Assembly (NCBI RefSeq): GCF_040256745.1
Contig: NZ_CP138335.1
Coordinates: forward strand, 62,001-126,000
Direction of reading: 5' to 3'
DNA length: 64,000 nt
From: Scrofimicrobium sp. R131
Lineage (GTDB): Bacteria; Actinomycetota; Actinomycetes; Actinomycetales; Actinomycetaceae
This document shows, piece after piece, positions 26,958 through 35,173 of the stretch. Under the pieces are notes generated by a model that was given only the letters and a program-made list of their open reading frames with translations, had not been told where the DNA came from and made no database searches. Numbering within the stretch: the first letter of the stretch is position 1; each line of letters begins with the position of its first letter. The translations under genes were made by a program, and so were the position numbers.

Positions 26958-28481
26958 GTGGATTATCAGACGGCATTTGTCACGAAAAATCGCGGAATGG
27001 GAGTCGCTTTGGGAGACAACAACAGCTGGGAACTAGTCGGTTCGGGGAACGTGCCGCAGTTGCTGGCCAACGCTCGGCAGACGCTGGCGGCGCTGCCCCG
27101 TCCCCTGCTGACGCTGGCCGAGCTGTTCACCCAGAGCGGGTACGAGCTCTCCCTGGTGGGCGGCCCGGTTCGCGATGCGTTTCTCGGGGTGGAGCCCCAC
27201 GATTTTGACCTGACGACCAACGCTCGTCCCGACCAAACCGAGGAACTGCTGGACCGGTGGGCTGACACCACCTGGGATATGGGTCGTGACTTTGGCACTA
27301 TTGGTGCCCGAAAAGGCGAGTTGGTGGTTGAAATCACCACCTACCGGACGGAGGAATACCGGTCCGATTCCCGCAAGCCAACCGTTGCTTACGGGGACGA
27401 GTTGGAGGGGGACCTGTCTCGGCGCGACTTCACCGTCAACGCGGTGGCGATGCGTTTGCCGCAGATGGCGTTGGTTGATCCGTTTGGCGGCCTGGAAGAC
27501 CTGGCCAACGGATTCCTGCGGACCCCGGTTTCGGCTCTGCAGAGTTTTGAAGACGATCCTCTGCGGATCATGCGCGCCGCGCGTTTTGCCGCGCAGCTGG
27601 GAATCGACGTGGATCTGAGCGTGATGGAGGCGATGGAGAAGTTGGCCGATCGCCTCCAGATTGTCTCCCCGGAACGGATCAGGGCAGAACTTGAACGCCT
27701 GATTGTCAGCCCGTTTCCTCGCAGAGGGATCGAGTTGATGGTTTACACCGGGGTGGCGGATCAGGTTCTTCCAGAGCTCTCCGCCCTGGTTGCCACCGCA
27801 GATGAGCACGGTCGGCACAAGGACGTTTACCAGCACACCCTGACGGTGTTGGATCAGGCGATTGCCCTGGAAACCGGTCCGGACGGCCCGGTCCCGGGAC
27901 CGGACTTCGTCTTGCGGTTTGCGGCCCTCATGCACGATGTGGGCAAGCCGGACACGCGCAAGTTTGAGGCTGGCGGCGTCAGCTTTCACCACCACGAGCT
28001 GGTGGGAGCGAAGCTGACGAAGAAGCGGATGAAAGCACTTCGATTCGACAAGCGGACCACCGAGGCGGTGACCCAACTGGTGGCCCAGCACCTGCGGTTC
28101 CACGGTTACGGGGAGCAGTCCTGGTCCGATTCGGCCGTCCGCCGCTACGTCACCGATGCCGGGGAGCAGTTGCAGCGGTTGCACCGGTTGACCCGAGCCG
28201 ACTGCACCACCAGAAATCGGCGGAAAGCCGACTTCCTCAGCGCCGCCTACGACGACCTCGAGCGCAGGATTGACCAGTTGGCCCAGCAGGAAGAGCTCAG
28301 CTCGATCAGACCTGACCTCGACGGGGAGCAAATCATGTCCCTGTTGTCGCTGAAGCCGGGTCCGCAGGTGGGCCGGGCCTACAAGTACCTGCTGGGACTG
28401 CGGATGGAGGAAGGGCCCCTGGGTGAAGAGGAAGCGACCAAGCGCCTCCTCAGCTGGTGGGAATCAGAGGGCAGTCGCTAG
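26958..28481 (+). CDS. pcnA: CCA tRNA nucleotidyltransferase / poly(A) polymerase family protein
   Basis: 507 residues. The polymerase beta-like head carries LVGGPVRDAFLG and DFDLTTNARP with the metal-binding aspartates, followed by RRDFTVNAVAMR and the neck motif EDDPLRIMRAARFAAQLG. The C-terminal half has an HD phosphohydrolase domain (LRFAALMHDVGKPDTRK). The GTG start at 26958 is preceded by GAGGGTGG. These enzymes add or repair the tRNA 3' CCA; one tRNA in this window (Ile) lacks an encoded CCA and would need it. The divergent NUDIX-murJ cluster is the usual neighbour. Confidence 0.96.
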   Translation: MDYQTAFVTKNRGMGVALGDNNSWELVGSGNVPQLLANARQTLAALPRPLLTLAELFTQSGYELSLVGGPVRDAFLGVEPHDFDLTTNARPDQTEELLDRWADTTWDMGRDFGTIGARKGELVVEITTYRTEEYRSDSRKPTVAYGDELEGDLSRRDFTVNAVAMRLPQMALVDPFGGLEDLANGFLRTPVSALQSFEDDPLRIMRAARFAAQLGIDVDLSVMEAMEKLADRLQIVSPERIRAELERLIVSPFPRRGIELMVYTGVADQVLPELSALVATADEHGRHKDVYQHTLTVLDQAIALETGPDGPVPGPDFVLRFAALMHDVGKPDTRKFEAGGVSFHHHELVGAKLTKKRMKALRFDKRTTEAVTQLVAQHLRFHGYGEQSWSDSAVRRYVTDAGEQLQRLHRLTRADCTTRNRRKADFLSAAYDDLERRIDQLAQQEELSSIRPDLDGEQIMSLLSLKPGPQVGRAYKYLLGLRMEEGPLGEEEATKRLLSWWESEGSR

Positions 28482-28807
28482 TTTATTAGGTCACAGATCC
28501 GGCATATTCTGCCGGGCGACTAATTGTCTTTTGCCTCACGGTGTGGCGCTAATTTCTATCCTACTGGCCGCGGCTGCTGCGGCTGGTTGTTGGACGTACC
28601 AGCCCTAGTCCACGTGGACGGAGAGCCCAGAATCCCTAAAATAGAGCCACTTTGGGCGGGCGGCAACCTTGGTGCTGAGGTGGCGGCCAAAATTGGCGTG
28701 ACTCTTAAGTGTTTATATGATGATAGTCTAGGTGGCTTCTGTTTGCGACCCATGTCATAGGTATATATCTGTTGACGATTTCGAATATGGCTCAATACCC
28801 TGACCTT
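28482..28807. other. Gene-free leader before the fluoride-channel pair
   Basis: 326 bases with no supported gene. The region is more AT-rich towards its right end (TTAAGTGTTTATATGATGATAG near 28705; GGTATATATCTGTTGACG near 28760). I looked for the crcB fluoride-riboswitch pattern (GGNGATGG ... and the conserved 3' part) and did not find it. Confidence 0.5.
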
Positions 28808-29275
28808 ATGAGCGTATTTGAACATGTCATCCCGGAGATTGATCGGCGCATCTCCGGCTGGCCCTACCTGCTGGTGGGCTTGGGCGGCGCCGCTGGAGCG
28901 TTGGTGCGCTACGGAGTTTCCGAGATGATCCCCGGGAAGGTCTGGGGCATTAGCCTATTCCTGGTCGTCATCAACATCGTCGGAGCGTTCCTGCTGGGAC
29001 TGCTCTACTCCTCCCTCAGCAAGACTCCGTCTGACGCCCCTCGGCGCCACACCCTGACCCTGTTCCTGGGAACCGGCTTTATGGGAGCGTTCACCACCTA
29101 CAGCGAGTTTGCTCAAGCTCTGAGCCAGGATCTGCTGCACGGTCAGATCCTGGACCTGCTGGTGGGTGCCATCGTCGTGGTCGGGGCGGGCGTCCTCGGG
29201 GCGCTGGCCGGCTTCTACCTGGGTCAAACCATCTTGAAATCTACCTCAGCCACCCGGAAGGCAGGTCAGCAATGA
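28808..29275 (+). CDS. crcB: Fluoride efflux channel FluC/CrcB, subunit 1
   Basis: 155 residues from the ATG at 28808. Four membrane helices and the family hallmarks are visible: GGAAGALVRYGVSE in helix 1, INIVGAFLLGLL in helix 2, and the signature GFMGAFTTYSEF around residue 95. A 20-residue N-terminal extension precedes helix 1. FluC passively exports fluoride as an antiparallel dimer. Its stop overlaps the second crcB by 4 nt, so the pair is probably a two-gene heterodimer. Confidence 0.95.
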   Translation: MSVFEHVIPEIDRRISGWPYLLVGLGGAAGALVRYGVSEMIPGKVWGISLFLVVINIVGAFLLGLLYSSLSKTPSDAPRRHTLTLFLGTGFMGAFTTYSEFAQALSQDLLHGQILDLLVGAIVVVGAGVLGALAGFYLGQTILKSTSATRKAGQQ

Positions 29276-29649
29276 GTCCTCTATACGTGGCCCTGATCGG
29301 GGTGGGCGGAGCCGGAGGCGCCCTCGGACGGTACGTCATGGGTGCGCGCCTCGGCAAAAAGTTCCACGGCCAGATTCCCTGGGCGACCGTCATTATCAAC
29401 GTGTCCGGCGCCTTCATCATGGGCCTGCTGGTGGCGCTATTCGGCGCGGTGGCGCCCGGCTCTCCGTGGCTGAGCGTCCTCACCGTTGGGGTCCTCGGCG
29501 GTTACACCACGTTCTCGACTGCCAGCGTAGACGTGGAAAAACTGTTCCGCGAAGGAAAGCCGACCGAGGCGCTCATCACCGCGCTGACCACCCTGGTGCT
29601 CACGGTGGTCGCAGCCACCCTCGGATTCTGGGTGGGGGGCCTCTTCTAG
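29272..29649 (+). CDS. crcB: Fluoride efflux channel FluC/CrcB, subunit 2
   Basis: 125 residues. Shows GGAGGALGRYVMGARLG, INVSGAFIMGLLVA and GVLGGYTTFSTASVD, i.e. the second half of a paired CrcB system. It starts on the ATGA overlap with the first copy and is followed by a strong terminator. Confidence 0.96.
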   Translation: MSPLYVALIGVGGAGGALGRYVMGARLGKKFHGQIPWATVIINVSGAFIMGLLVALFGAVAPGSPWLSVLTVGVLGGYTTFSTASVDVEKLFREGKPTEALITALTTLVLTVVAATLGFWVGGLF

Positions 29650-29672
29650 CCCTAACCGCTCCTCCAAAGACT

Positions 29673-29713
29673 AGGCGGCCCGATCCCGGCGATCCCGGGG
29701 TGGGCCGCCTTTT
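29673..29713 (+). terminator. Rho-independent terminator after the crcB pair
   Basis: The arms AGGCGGCCC (29673-29681) and GGGCCGCCT (29702-29710) are perfect complements, with TTTT directly following on the plus strand. Confidence 0.88.
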
Positions 29714-29827
29714 GGTATTGGGGGAAGGGGCTGGTGGACGAGGTGGAAGCATCGGCTCGGCCACAATCACCCCGGCCACCACCAATACGACCTTTGACAT
29801 CTGCTGACATCCCGCCGTCCGGACGCC

Positions 29828-30109
29828 TCATCGCTCAGCTAACCGCTCTCGGCGGCGACCGGAATGTGACCGCGGTGCCCGCGCTGAGTGATGACGCGGG
29901 CGATTCACGGATGGTAGGCGGTGTTGTGGTTCCAGTCGCTGGTCATGCACTGTGGTGTAGCGCTGGCGGGCGGCTTCGCCGCTGGTGCCGATCGCTTCGC
30001 CTACCTCTCGCCATGACAGCCGCTGTTCCCGCGCTGCCTGCACCGCGGTTCGTAACCGGCGCGGTAACCAAGTAAGCAGACAACTTGGAGCTCTCTGCGT
30101 TCGGTCCAA
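29828..30109 (-). pseudogene. Helix-turn-helix regulator remnant
   Basis: The middle of this frame, LRTAVQAAREQRLSWREVGE followed by AIGTSGEAARQRY, is a typical actinobacterial small HTH of the kind with SWxEIGxALGxSRQAAxxRF. On both sides the sequence loses family character: the start is Arg-rich and the end a low-complexity run of basic residues. It is probably the remnant of a regulator, though a small intact gene of 93 residues cannot be excluded. It is only 6 nt downstream of the HXXEE gene, with which it would share a transcript. Confidence 0.5.
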
Positions 30110-30115
30110 TAAGGT

Positions 30116-30643
30116 CTACCTTCTCCGAATCAACATGCGCGCGAGTGCCTGGCAACCCAGCGCAGCAGGGAGCAGGAGCGCAGCCCCGGCAGCATAGTCT
30201 TTCGCGCGAAGTGGCTCGCCGAGGTCGCGAAGCTCCCGACGAGCAGACTCAGCACCGGGCAGCATGACCGGAAGCGCAGTCGCAACGCCAGCCGTGTACC
30301 GATGTTGCAGCACCGAAGCCAACAGATGCGTGCCAACATGTGCCTGAAGTCCCGCGACCATCGCCCGATAGAACCGCGAGTGGCCATTCGATATCGTGCC
30401 CCGGCGACAGGCGAGAGCGACGAGAACTCCCATCAGGCCAACAGCCAGCCATGACTGACGCTGATCCATGCGCAACGCCTCGACACCAGTCCGATCAGCC
30501 AGGGCATCGCAGATGCTCGGAAAAGCCACAGCCTCCTCAACATCGTGAACAGCCCACGCGATGAAGAGATGAGCGGGGCCACGGGCGAGCATGCCATAAC
30601 GATACCAAGCACGCAGCTTCGAGACCGTTGGGCAAGGCAGCAT
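30116..30643 (-). CDS. HXXEE domain membrane protein
   Basis: About 175 residues. HDVEEAVAFPSI matches the HxxEE signature (HDVEE), and the rest is hydrophobic with several predicted membrane helices (LAVGLMGVLVALACRRG; ALLLPAALGCQALARMLI), ending in RRR. The start is uncertain: the ATG at 30643 has GGGG 5 nt upstream, while the ATG at 30592 is closer to the conserved region; the open frame continues upstream into tRNA-Leu, which cannot be coding. The family function is unknown. It sits immediately downstream of tRNA-Leu in the same direction. Confidence 0.7.
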   Translation of the reverse strand: MLPCPTVSKLRAWYRYGMLARGPAHLFIAWAVHDVEEAVAFPSICDALADRTGVEALRMDQRQSWLAVGLMGVLVALACRRGTISNGHSRFYRAMVAGLQAHVGTHLLASVLQHRYTAGVATALPVMLPGAESARRELRDLGEPLRAKDYAAGAALLLPAALGCQALARMLIRRR

Positions 30644-30767
30644 CAAGCCCCGCACAGAAGCTTCGGCGCTTGGTCGGCTCCGGCAGCCGTTAGCACTTCT
30701 ACTAGCACTTATGACGCGAATGACCCCCGACCCGGGAACTGAATCCCCGGCCGGAGGCCACTTCTGG

Positions 30768-30854
30768 TGGTGCGCGAGGGGGGAGTTGAACCCCCACTCC
30801 ATCACTGGAACACGGACCTGAACCGTGCGCGTCTGCCTATTCCGCCACTCGCGC
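30768..30854 (-). tRNA. tRNA-Leu (anticodon CAG)
   Basis: A class II tRNA with long variable arm: acceptor GCGCGAG/CTCGCGC, an anticodon stem CACGG/CCGTG enclosing CAG, T-arm GGGGGTTCAACTCCCCC and an encoded CCA (30768-30770). tRNA-Leu upstream of fhaA is also the order in mycobacteria. Confidence 0.97.
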
Positions 30855-31110
30855 TTCGTGATTACTATACCGACACCTCCCCCAGTTCGGTCAAACTGAG
30901 CGGAGCTTCGAGACAGTAGTCTTGGTCACGATGAGGTTGCAGTGATTTAGTTAGGCCCGGTTTTCCCGTTTACGATGGCAAACGGGTGCTAACGACCGCC
31001 TGTGCGGTAGCCTTATTTCTAACTACGAGCTTCAGAGGTGTGAGTACCGACACGACAGTATTTTGGCACGGCGTCGCGACGGTCACGGGCAGGGAAAAAG
31101 GGAGGAAACG

Positions 31111-31818
31111 ATGAGCTTCTTTGATCGTTTCGAAAACGCAGTAGAGAAGGGCGTCAACAGCGTCTTCTCGCGGGTCTTCAAGTCCGGACTGAAGCCGGTT
31201 GACGTCTCGTCTGCCCTGCAGCGCGCCGCTGATGACGGGCTGCTGGATGTGGCTGAGGGCCAGGGTATTACCGCGAATGAGTACCTGGTCAAAGTTTCCC
31301 CCTCCGACTTCACAACATTGGGTGAAGACGGTTTAGGCGCACTTTCGGCCGAGCTGGCCGAAGACCTCACCAACTACGTTTCCAAGCAGGGATACGCCCT
31401 GCTGGGTCCAATCTCCGTTTCTTTCGAAGGGTCCGACCAGGAGTTCACCGGAAACCTGGAGGTGGTGGCGCAGCGGCGGCGAGGCCCGGCTGCTCCCGCC
31501 GCGGGGGCGGTGGCCTCACCGGATCACCCGATCATCGACATTGATGGCGAAAAGTGGCTCCTGACCGAGCCGGTAACAGTGATCGGACGTGGATCAGAGG
31601 CCGACATCCAGGTGAACGACTCGGGGGTTTCCCGCAAACACGTGGAGTTTCGGATCACCGAGTCCGGGGTGATCCTAACGGACCTCGGCTCCACCAACGG
31701 CACCTTCGTCGAGGGGCACCGGGTGGATGCAGCCACCCTGGTCGACGGCAACCAGATTGTGATCGGCCGGACCCCCATTTACTTTTGGACTCACCCTGAA
31801 GATGTGAGCGCTCAATGA
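31111..31818 (+). CDS. fhaA: FHA domain protein FhaA (DUF3662 plus FHA)
   Basis: 235 residues from the ATG at 31111, which follows GGAGG; the frame extends upstream without similarity. Residues 1-115 are the DUF3662 domain (MSFFDRFENAVEKGVNSVFS; VKVSPSDFTTLGEDG). A short Ala/Pro linker leads to a C-terminal FHA domain (about 140-225) with GRGSEADIQVNDSGVSRKHV and LGSTNGTFVEG, the phosphothreonine-binding residues. The long disordered linker of mycobacterial FhaA is nearly absent. In mycobacteria FhaA binds phosphorylated MviN. First gene of the seven-gene cell-wall operon; the 256-bp leader (30855-31110) probably holds the promoter. Confidence 0.96.
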   Translation: MSFFDRFENAVEKGVNSVFSRVFKSGLKPVDVSSALQRAADDGLLDVAEGQGITANEYLVKVSPSDFTTLGEDGLGALSAELAEDLTNYVSKQGYALLGPISVSFEGSDQEFTGNLEVVAQRRRGPAAPAAGAVASPDHPIIDIDGEKWLLTEPVTVIGRGSEADIQVNDSGVSRKHVEFRITESGVILTDLGSTNGTFVEGHRVDAATLVDGNQIVIGRTPIYFWTHPEDVSAQ

Positions 31819-32300
31819 ACTCAGAGTTGGCCTTCACCATCTTTCGACTTGGATTCCTGGTTCTTCTCTGGCTGCTGGTCCTAGGAATGGTGGCCGTGCT
31901 GCGCAAGGACATCTACGGCACGGTGGTGACCGCTCGCGGTGCCGGCCGGTCCCAGGCGCAGGCGGGCCGACGTGGCCGGTTAAAGACCGAGAAGGTTGGA
32001 GGCTTGGCCCAGCCGCACAACCTGCTGATCACCGGGGGACCGTTGACCGGAACCAAGATCCCCCTCAGCGGGGCCACTATTTCGATCGGTCGGGCCCCCT
32101 CCTCCACCCTGGTGTTGGAAGACCCCTACACTTCGAGTCGGCACGCCAGCATTGAAGAGAACAACGGGGACTGGATTATCTCTGATCTGGGTTCAACCAA
32201 CGGGACGTTTGTCGACGACGAACGCCTGGTGGGCCCGCGCCGACTCCTGGTGGGGGAGACCGTGCGCATCGGCCAGACCACCTTCCAGTTGGTGAAGTAG
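31815..32300 (+). CDS. fhaB: FHA domain membrane protein FhaB/FipA
   Basis: 161 residues. An N-terminal membrane helix (FRLGFLVLLWLLVLGMVAVL, about 10-30) is followed by a basic linker and a C-terminal FHA domain (about 80-158) with SIGRAPSSTLVLEDPYTSSR HASI and LGSTNGTFVDDE. It reads phosphothreonines made by PknA/PknB and is tied to cell division in mycobacteria. ATGA overlap with fhaA; pstP begins at the very next base. Confidence 0.95.
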   Translation: MNSELAFTIFRLGFLVLLWLLVLGMVAVLRKDIYGTVVTARGAGRSQAQAGRRGRLKTEKVGGLAQPHNLLITGGPLTGTKIPLSGATISIGRAPSSTLVLEDPYTSSRHASIEENNGDWIISDLGSTNGTFVDDERLVGPRRLLVGETVRIGQTTFQLVK

Positions 32301-33638
32301 ATGGATGTACAGTTTGAGTTCACCGCTCGCTCCGACGTGGGGCTGCTAAGGGAGAACAACCAGGACTCCGGGTATGCCGGCCAGCACCTGCTGGTCCTGG
32401 CCGACGGGATGGGCGGACCGGCCGGAGGGGACATCGCCTCGTCGGTGGCGGTCGCGGCGCTGGCTCCCCTCGATGAGGACGCGGTCCCGTTTGAACAGAT
32501 GCTGACCCTGCTGAGACAGGGCCTGCAGAGCGCACACGACGAGCTGATCGAGCGCTCGCGGGTGGAACCACAGCTGCGCGGCCTCGGCACCACCTGCATT
32601 GCGCTCCTTCGGTCCGGCAACAAGCTGGCGATGGCTCACATCGGTGACTCAAGGGCCTACCTTCTGCGCGGGGAGAGCCTGACCCAGGTGACCACGGATC
32701 ACTCCTTCGTGCAGTATTTGGTGGATTCGGGCCAGATCAGCCCCGAAGAGGCGGAGAACCACCCGAAGCGGTCAGTGATCCTGCGGGTGCTGGGCGACTC
32801 CCCCGGGGTGGTTTCGGCCGACGAAACAATGCGAGAAGCGATCGTGGGCGACCGCTGGCTCCTCTGTTCGGACGGACTGTCGGGGGTGGTTTCGGCCGAG
32901 ACCATCGCCGAGGTCCTGCGCCGGGTCCCCGACCTGGACGCCTGCGCCGACACCCTGATTGAGTTGGCGCTGCTTGGGGGCGCCCCCGACAACGTCACCG
33001 TGGTCCTGGCCGACGTGGTTCCCTCGTCGGTGGAAGTCTCCGACACCCCGATCGTGGTGGGGGCTGCCGCGGTAGAGCGGTCCAACCCGTCGCGGCGGAT
33101 CCCGGGGGCTGCTGGACGGGCCGCCGCGCTGATCAGCGAAACAGAAGAACCAACTCCAATTGCTGGTGGGACCGAGGAGGGCCCCCACACCCCGAAAAAA
33201 AGACACTGGTGGACGGCCGCTGCCGCCCTGATCGTGGTGGCGCTGATCGCCGGGGGGCTCTGGTGGGGTTGGCAGTGGACCCGCACGCAGTATTTTGCGC
33301 TCGGGGACAACGGCAGAGTGGTGGTCTTCCAGGGCATTCCCCAGAAGATCGGCAGTCTGGAGCTGGCGACCCCGGTCGAGGTGACCAGCATCCGGCTGGA
33401 GGATTTGCCGACCATCGATCAACAGCGGCTGGAGGACCCGGTGACCAGGTCCTCGCGCGAGGACATCGACCAGTACCTGGCTGAACTTCGACTGCGTCAG
33501 AAGGCGGCCGAGCCGACCACCGGCACCGGTCAATCCCAGTCGGGCGACGACTCGAAACCGACCCCCAGCCCGACCCCAACTCCCAGCCCCAGCTCGTCCC
33601 CCAAGGCGGCGGCCCCGAATGAGGGGGGTGGTGCCTAG
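32301..33638 (+). CDS. pstP: PP2C-family Ser/Thr phosphatase PstP
   Basis: 445 residues. The catalytic domain (1-235) shows the PP2C metal motifs SDVGLLRENNQDSG, LVLADGMGGPAGGD, MAHIGDSRAYLLR, LLCSDGLSG and GGAPDNVTVVL. A membrane helix follows at about 302-325 (WWTAAAALIVVALIAGGLWW), then an extracellular segment and a Pro/Ser/Thr tail (PTPSPTPTPSPSSSP). It reverses PknA/PknB phosphorylation. Adjacent to fhaB without a gap, and its TAG overlaps the GTG of rodA. Confidence 0.97.
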   Translation: MDVQFEFTARSDVGLLRENNQDSGYAGQHLLVLADGMGGPAGGDIASSVAVAALAPLDEDAVPFEQMLTLLRQGLQSAHDELIERSRVEPQLRGLGTTCIALLRSGNKLAMAHIGDSRAYLLRGESLTQVTTDHSFVQYLVDSGQISPEEAENHPKRSVILRVLGDSPGVVSADETMREAIVGDRWLLCSDGLSGVVSAETIAEVLRRVPDLDACADTLIELALLGGAPDNVTVVLADVVPSSVEVSDTPIVVGAAAVERSNPSRRIPGAAGRAAALISETEEPTPIAGGTEEGPHTPKKRHWWTAAAALIVVALIAGGLWWGWQWTRTQYFALGDNGRVVVFQGIPQKIGSLELATPVEVTSIRLEDLPTIDQQRLEDPVTRSSREDIDQYLAELRLRQKAAEPTTGTGQSQSGDDSKPTPSPTPTPSPSSSPKAAAPNEGGGA

Positions 33639-35173
33639 TGGCGACCGTTCAGGTCTCCCCCGCTCGGCCCCGCCGGGCAGTAGAAATGGTACTGATGCTG
33701 TTGGCCCTGTGCGTTGGGGTCGGCGGCTACGTGCTGACGTCGCTCAACCGGACCGGCGAGTTCCCCCCAAACCTAGGTTTGCACGTGGGCCTGCTGGTGA
33801 CACTCGCCGTGATGGCAGAGATTGGCGTCTACTTCCTGGCACCCTACGCTGACCCGGTCATCCTGCCGGCCGCGACCGCCCTCACCGGGCTGGGGCTGGC
33901 CATGATCTACCGGCTCGACCTGTCCTACGCCGCCCTGGGCGAAGCCACGGTTGGTACCCGACAGCTCCTATTTGCCGGGGTGGCCCTTGCGGTGGCGGCC
34001 CTGATTCTAGTGGTGGTGCGCGACCACCGGGTGCTGCGCCGCTACACCTATACTTTCGGGCTGATTTCGATTCTGCTGCTGCTGATGCCGCTGATCCCGG
34101 GCCTCGGGGTGGAACACTACGGCGCCCGCATCTGGGTCCGGATTTTTGGGTTTCAGTTCCAGCCGGCCGAGTTCGTCAAAGTCACCCTGGCCATATTCTT
34201 TGCCGGCTACCTGGTGACTAACCGGGACAAGCTGTCGCTGGGCGGACCGAAAATCCTGGGCTTGCGCCTCCCGCGGCTACGGGACCTGGGACCGATCCTG
34301 GTGGTGTGGGCAATCGGGATTGGGATCCTGGTTTTCCAACGTGACCTGGGCACCTCGCTGCTGTTCTTCGGCCTGTTCGTCACCATGCTGTACGTGGCCA
34401 CCAACCGGGTGTCCTGGCTGGTGCTGGGGGCCCTGCTGTTCATCCCGGCCGCCATCATCATCGTCAAGGCGATGCCGCACATCCAGAACCGATTCGACGT
34501 CTGGCTGAACGCCTTCGACCCGGCCATCTACTCGCAAACAGGTGGGTCCTACCAGGTGGTGCAGGGCATTTTCGGCCTGGCCAACGGGGGTCTGCTCGGC
34601 ACCGGGTGGGGCCGCGGCTATCCGCAGCTGGTGCCATTTGCCCAGTCCGACTTCATCCTGGCCTCCCTGGGGGAAGAACTGGGGATTGTCGGGATGTTCG
34701 CCATCTTGCTGCTGTACCTGATCCTGATTCAGCGCGGCCTTCGGGCAGCCCTGGGAACCCGGGACGGTTTCGGGAAGCTGCTGGCGACGGGCCTGTCCTT
34801 CTCCTTCGCCCTCCAGGTGTTCGTGGTCCTCGGTGGGATCACCCGGGTAATTCCGCTGACCGGTCTGACCGCCCCCTTCTTGGCGCAGGGCGGATCCTCC
34901 CTAATTGCCTCCTGGATGATCGTGGCGCTGCTGCTCCGGATCTCCAATGCGGCCCGGCGCCCGGCCCCCACCCCCACCCCGTGGAAGTACGACTCCGTGC
35001 CAACCACGACTGGTGAACTGCCGGCTGTGGAGGCTGAGCGGCCTCGTTCCCGCTGGTTAGCGCGGGCGAGCCGGCGCGCAGGCGGCCCGACCACCGCCCC
35101 CATCTCGGGGCCCGCCACCCCCGCTCGCCCCGTCTCACCGGACGATCAGCCGACGATCGGGGACATCCGATGA
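33638..35173 (+). CDS. rodA: SEDS peptidoglycan glycosyltransferase RodA/FtsW family
   Basis: 511 residues with about 10-12 membrane helices. SEDS signatures are clear: ARIWVRIFGFQFQPAEFVKV, FQRDLGTSLLFFGLFVTMLY, SYQVVQGIFGLANGGLLGTG, SDFILASLGEELG and a late GLTAPFLAQGGSSL. The enzyme polymerises lipid II, normally with a cognate class B PBP, which is the next gene (4-nt ATGA overlap). The last 60 residues are cytoplasmic, Pro/Arg-rich and could be phosphorylated. It could equally be called an FtsW-type protein, but the pairing with pbpA favours RodA. Confidence 0.95.
   Translation: MATVQVSPARPRRAVEMVLMLLALCVGVGGYVLTSLNRTGEFPPNLGLHVGLLVTLAVMAEIGVYFLAPYADPVILPAATALTGLGLAMIYRLDLSYAALGEATVGTRQLLFAGVALAVAALILVVVRDHRVLRRYTYTFGLISILLLLMPLIPGLGVEHYGARIWVRIFGFQFQPAEFVKVTLAIFFAGYLVTNRDKLSLGGPKILGLRLPRLRDLGPILVVWAIGIGILVFQRDLGTSLLFFGLFVTMLYVATNRVSWLVLGALLFIPAAIIIVKAMPHIQNRFDVWLNAFDPAIYSQTGGSYQVVQGIFGLANGGLLGTGWGRGYPQLVPFAQSDFILASLGEELGIVGMFAILLLYLILIQRGLRAALGTRDGFGKLLATGLSFSFALQVFVVLGGITRVIPLTGLTAPFLAQGGSSLIASWMIVALLLRISNAARRPAPTPTPWKYDSVPTTTGELPAVEAERPRSRWLARASRRAGGPTTAPISGPATPARPVSPDDQPTIGDIR

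Noticed and set aside
28482-28807. Fluoride riboswitch upstream of crcB
   Set aside because: The conserved GGNGATGG-like 5' part and its pseudoknot partner could not be found by eye.
30644-30805. Upstream extension of the HXXEE protein
   Set aside because: The extension runs into tRNA-Leu, which must be transcribed as RNA; the conserved part begins near 30592.
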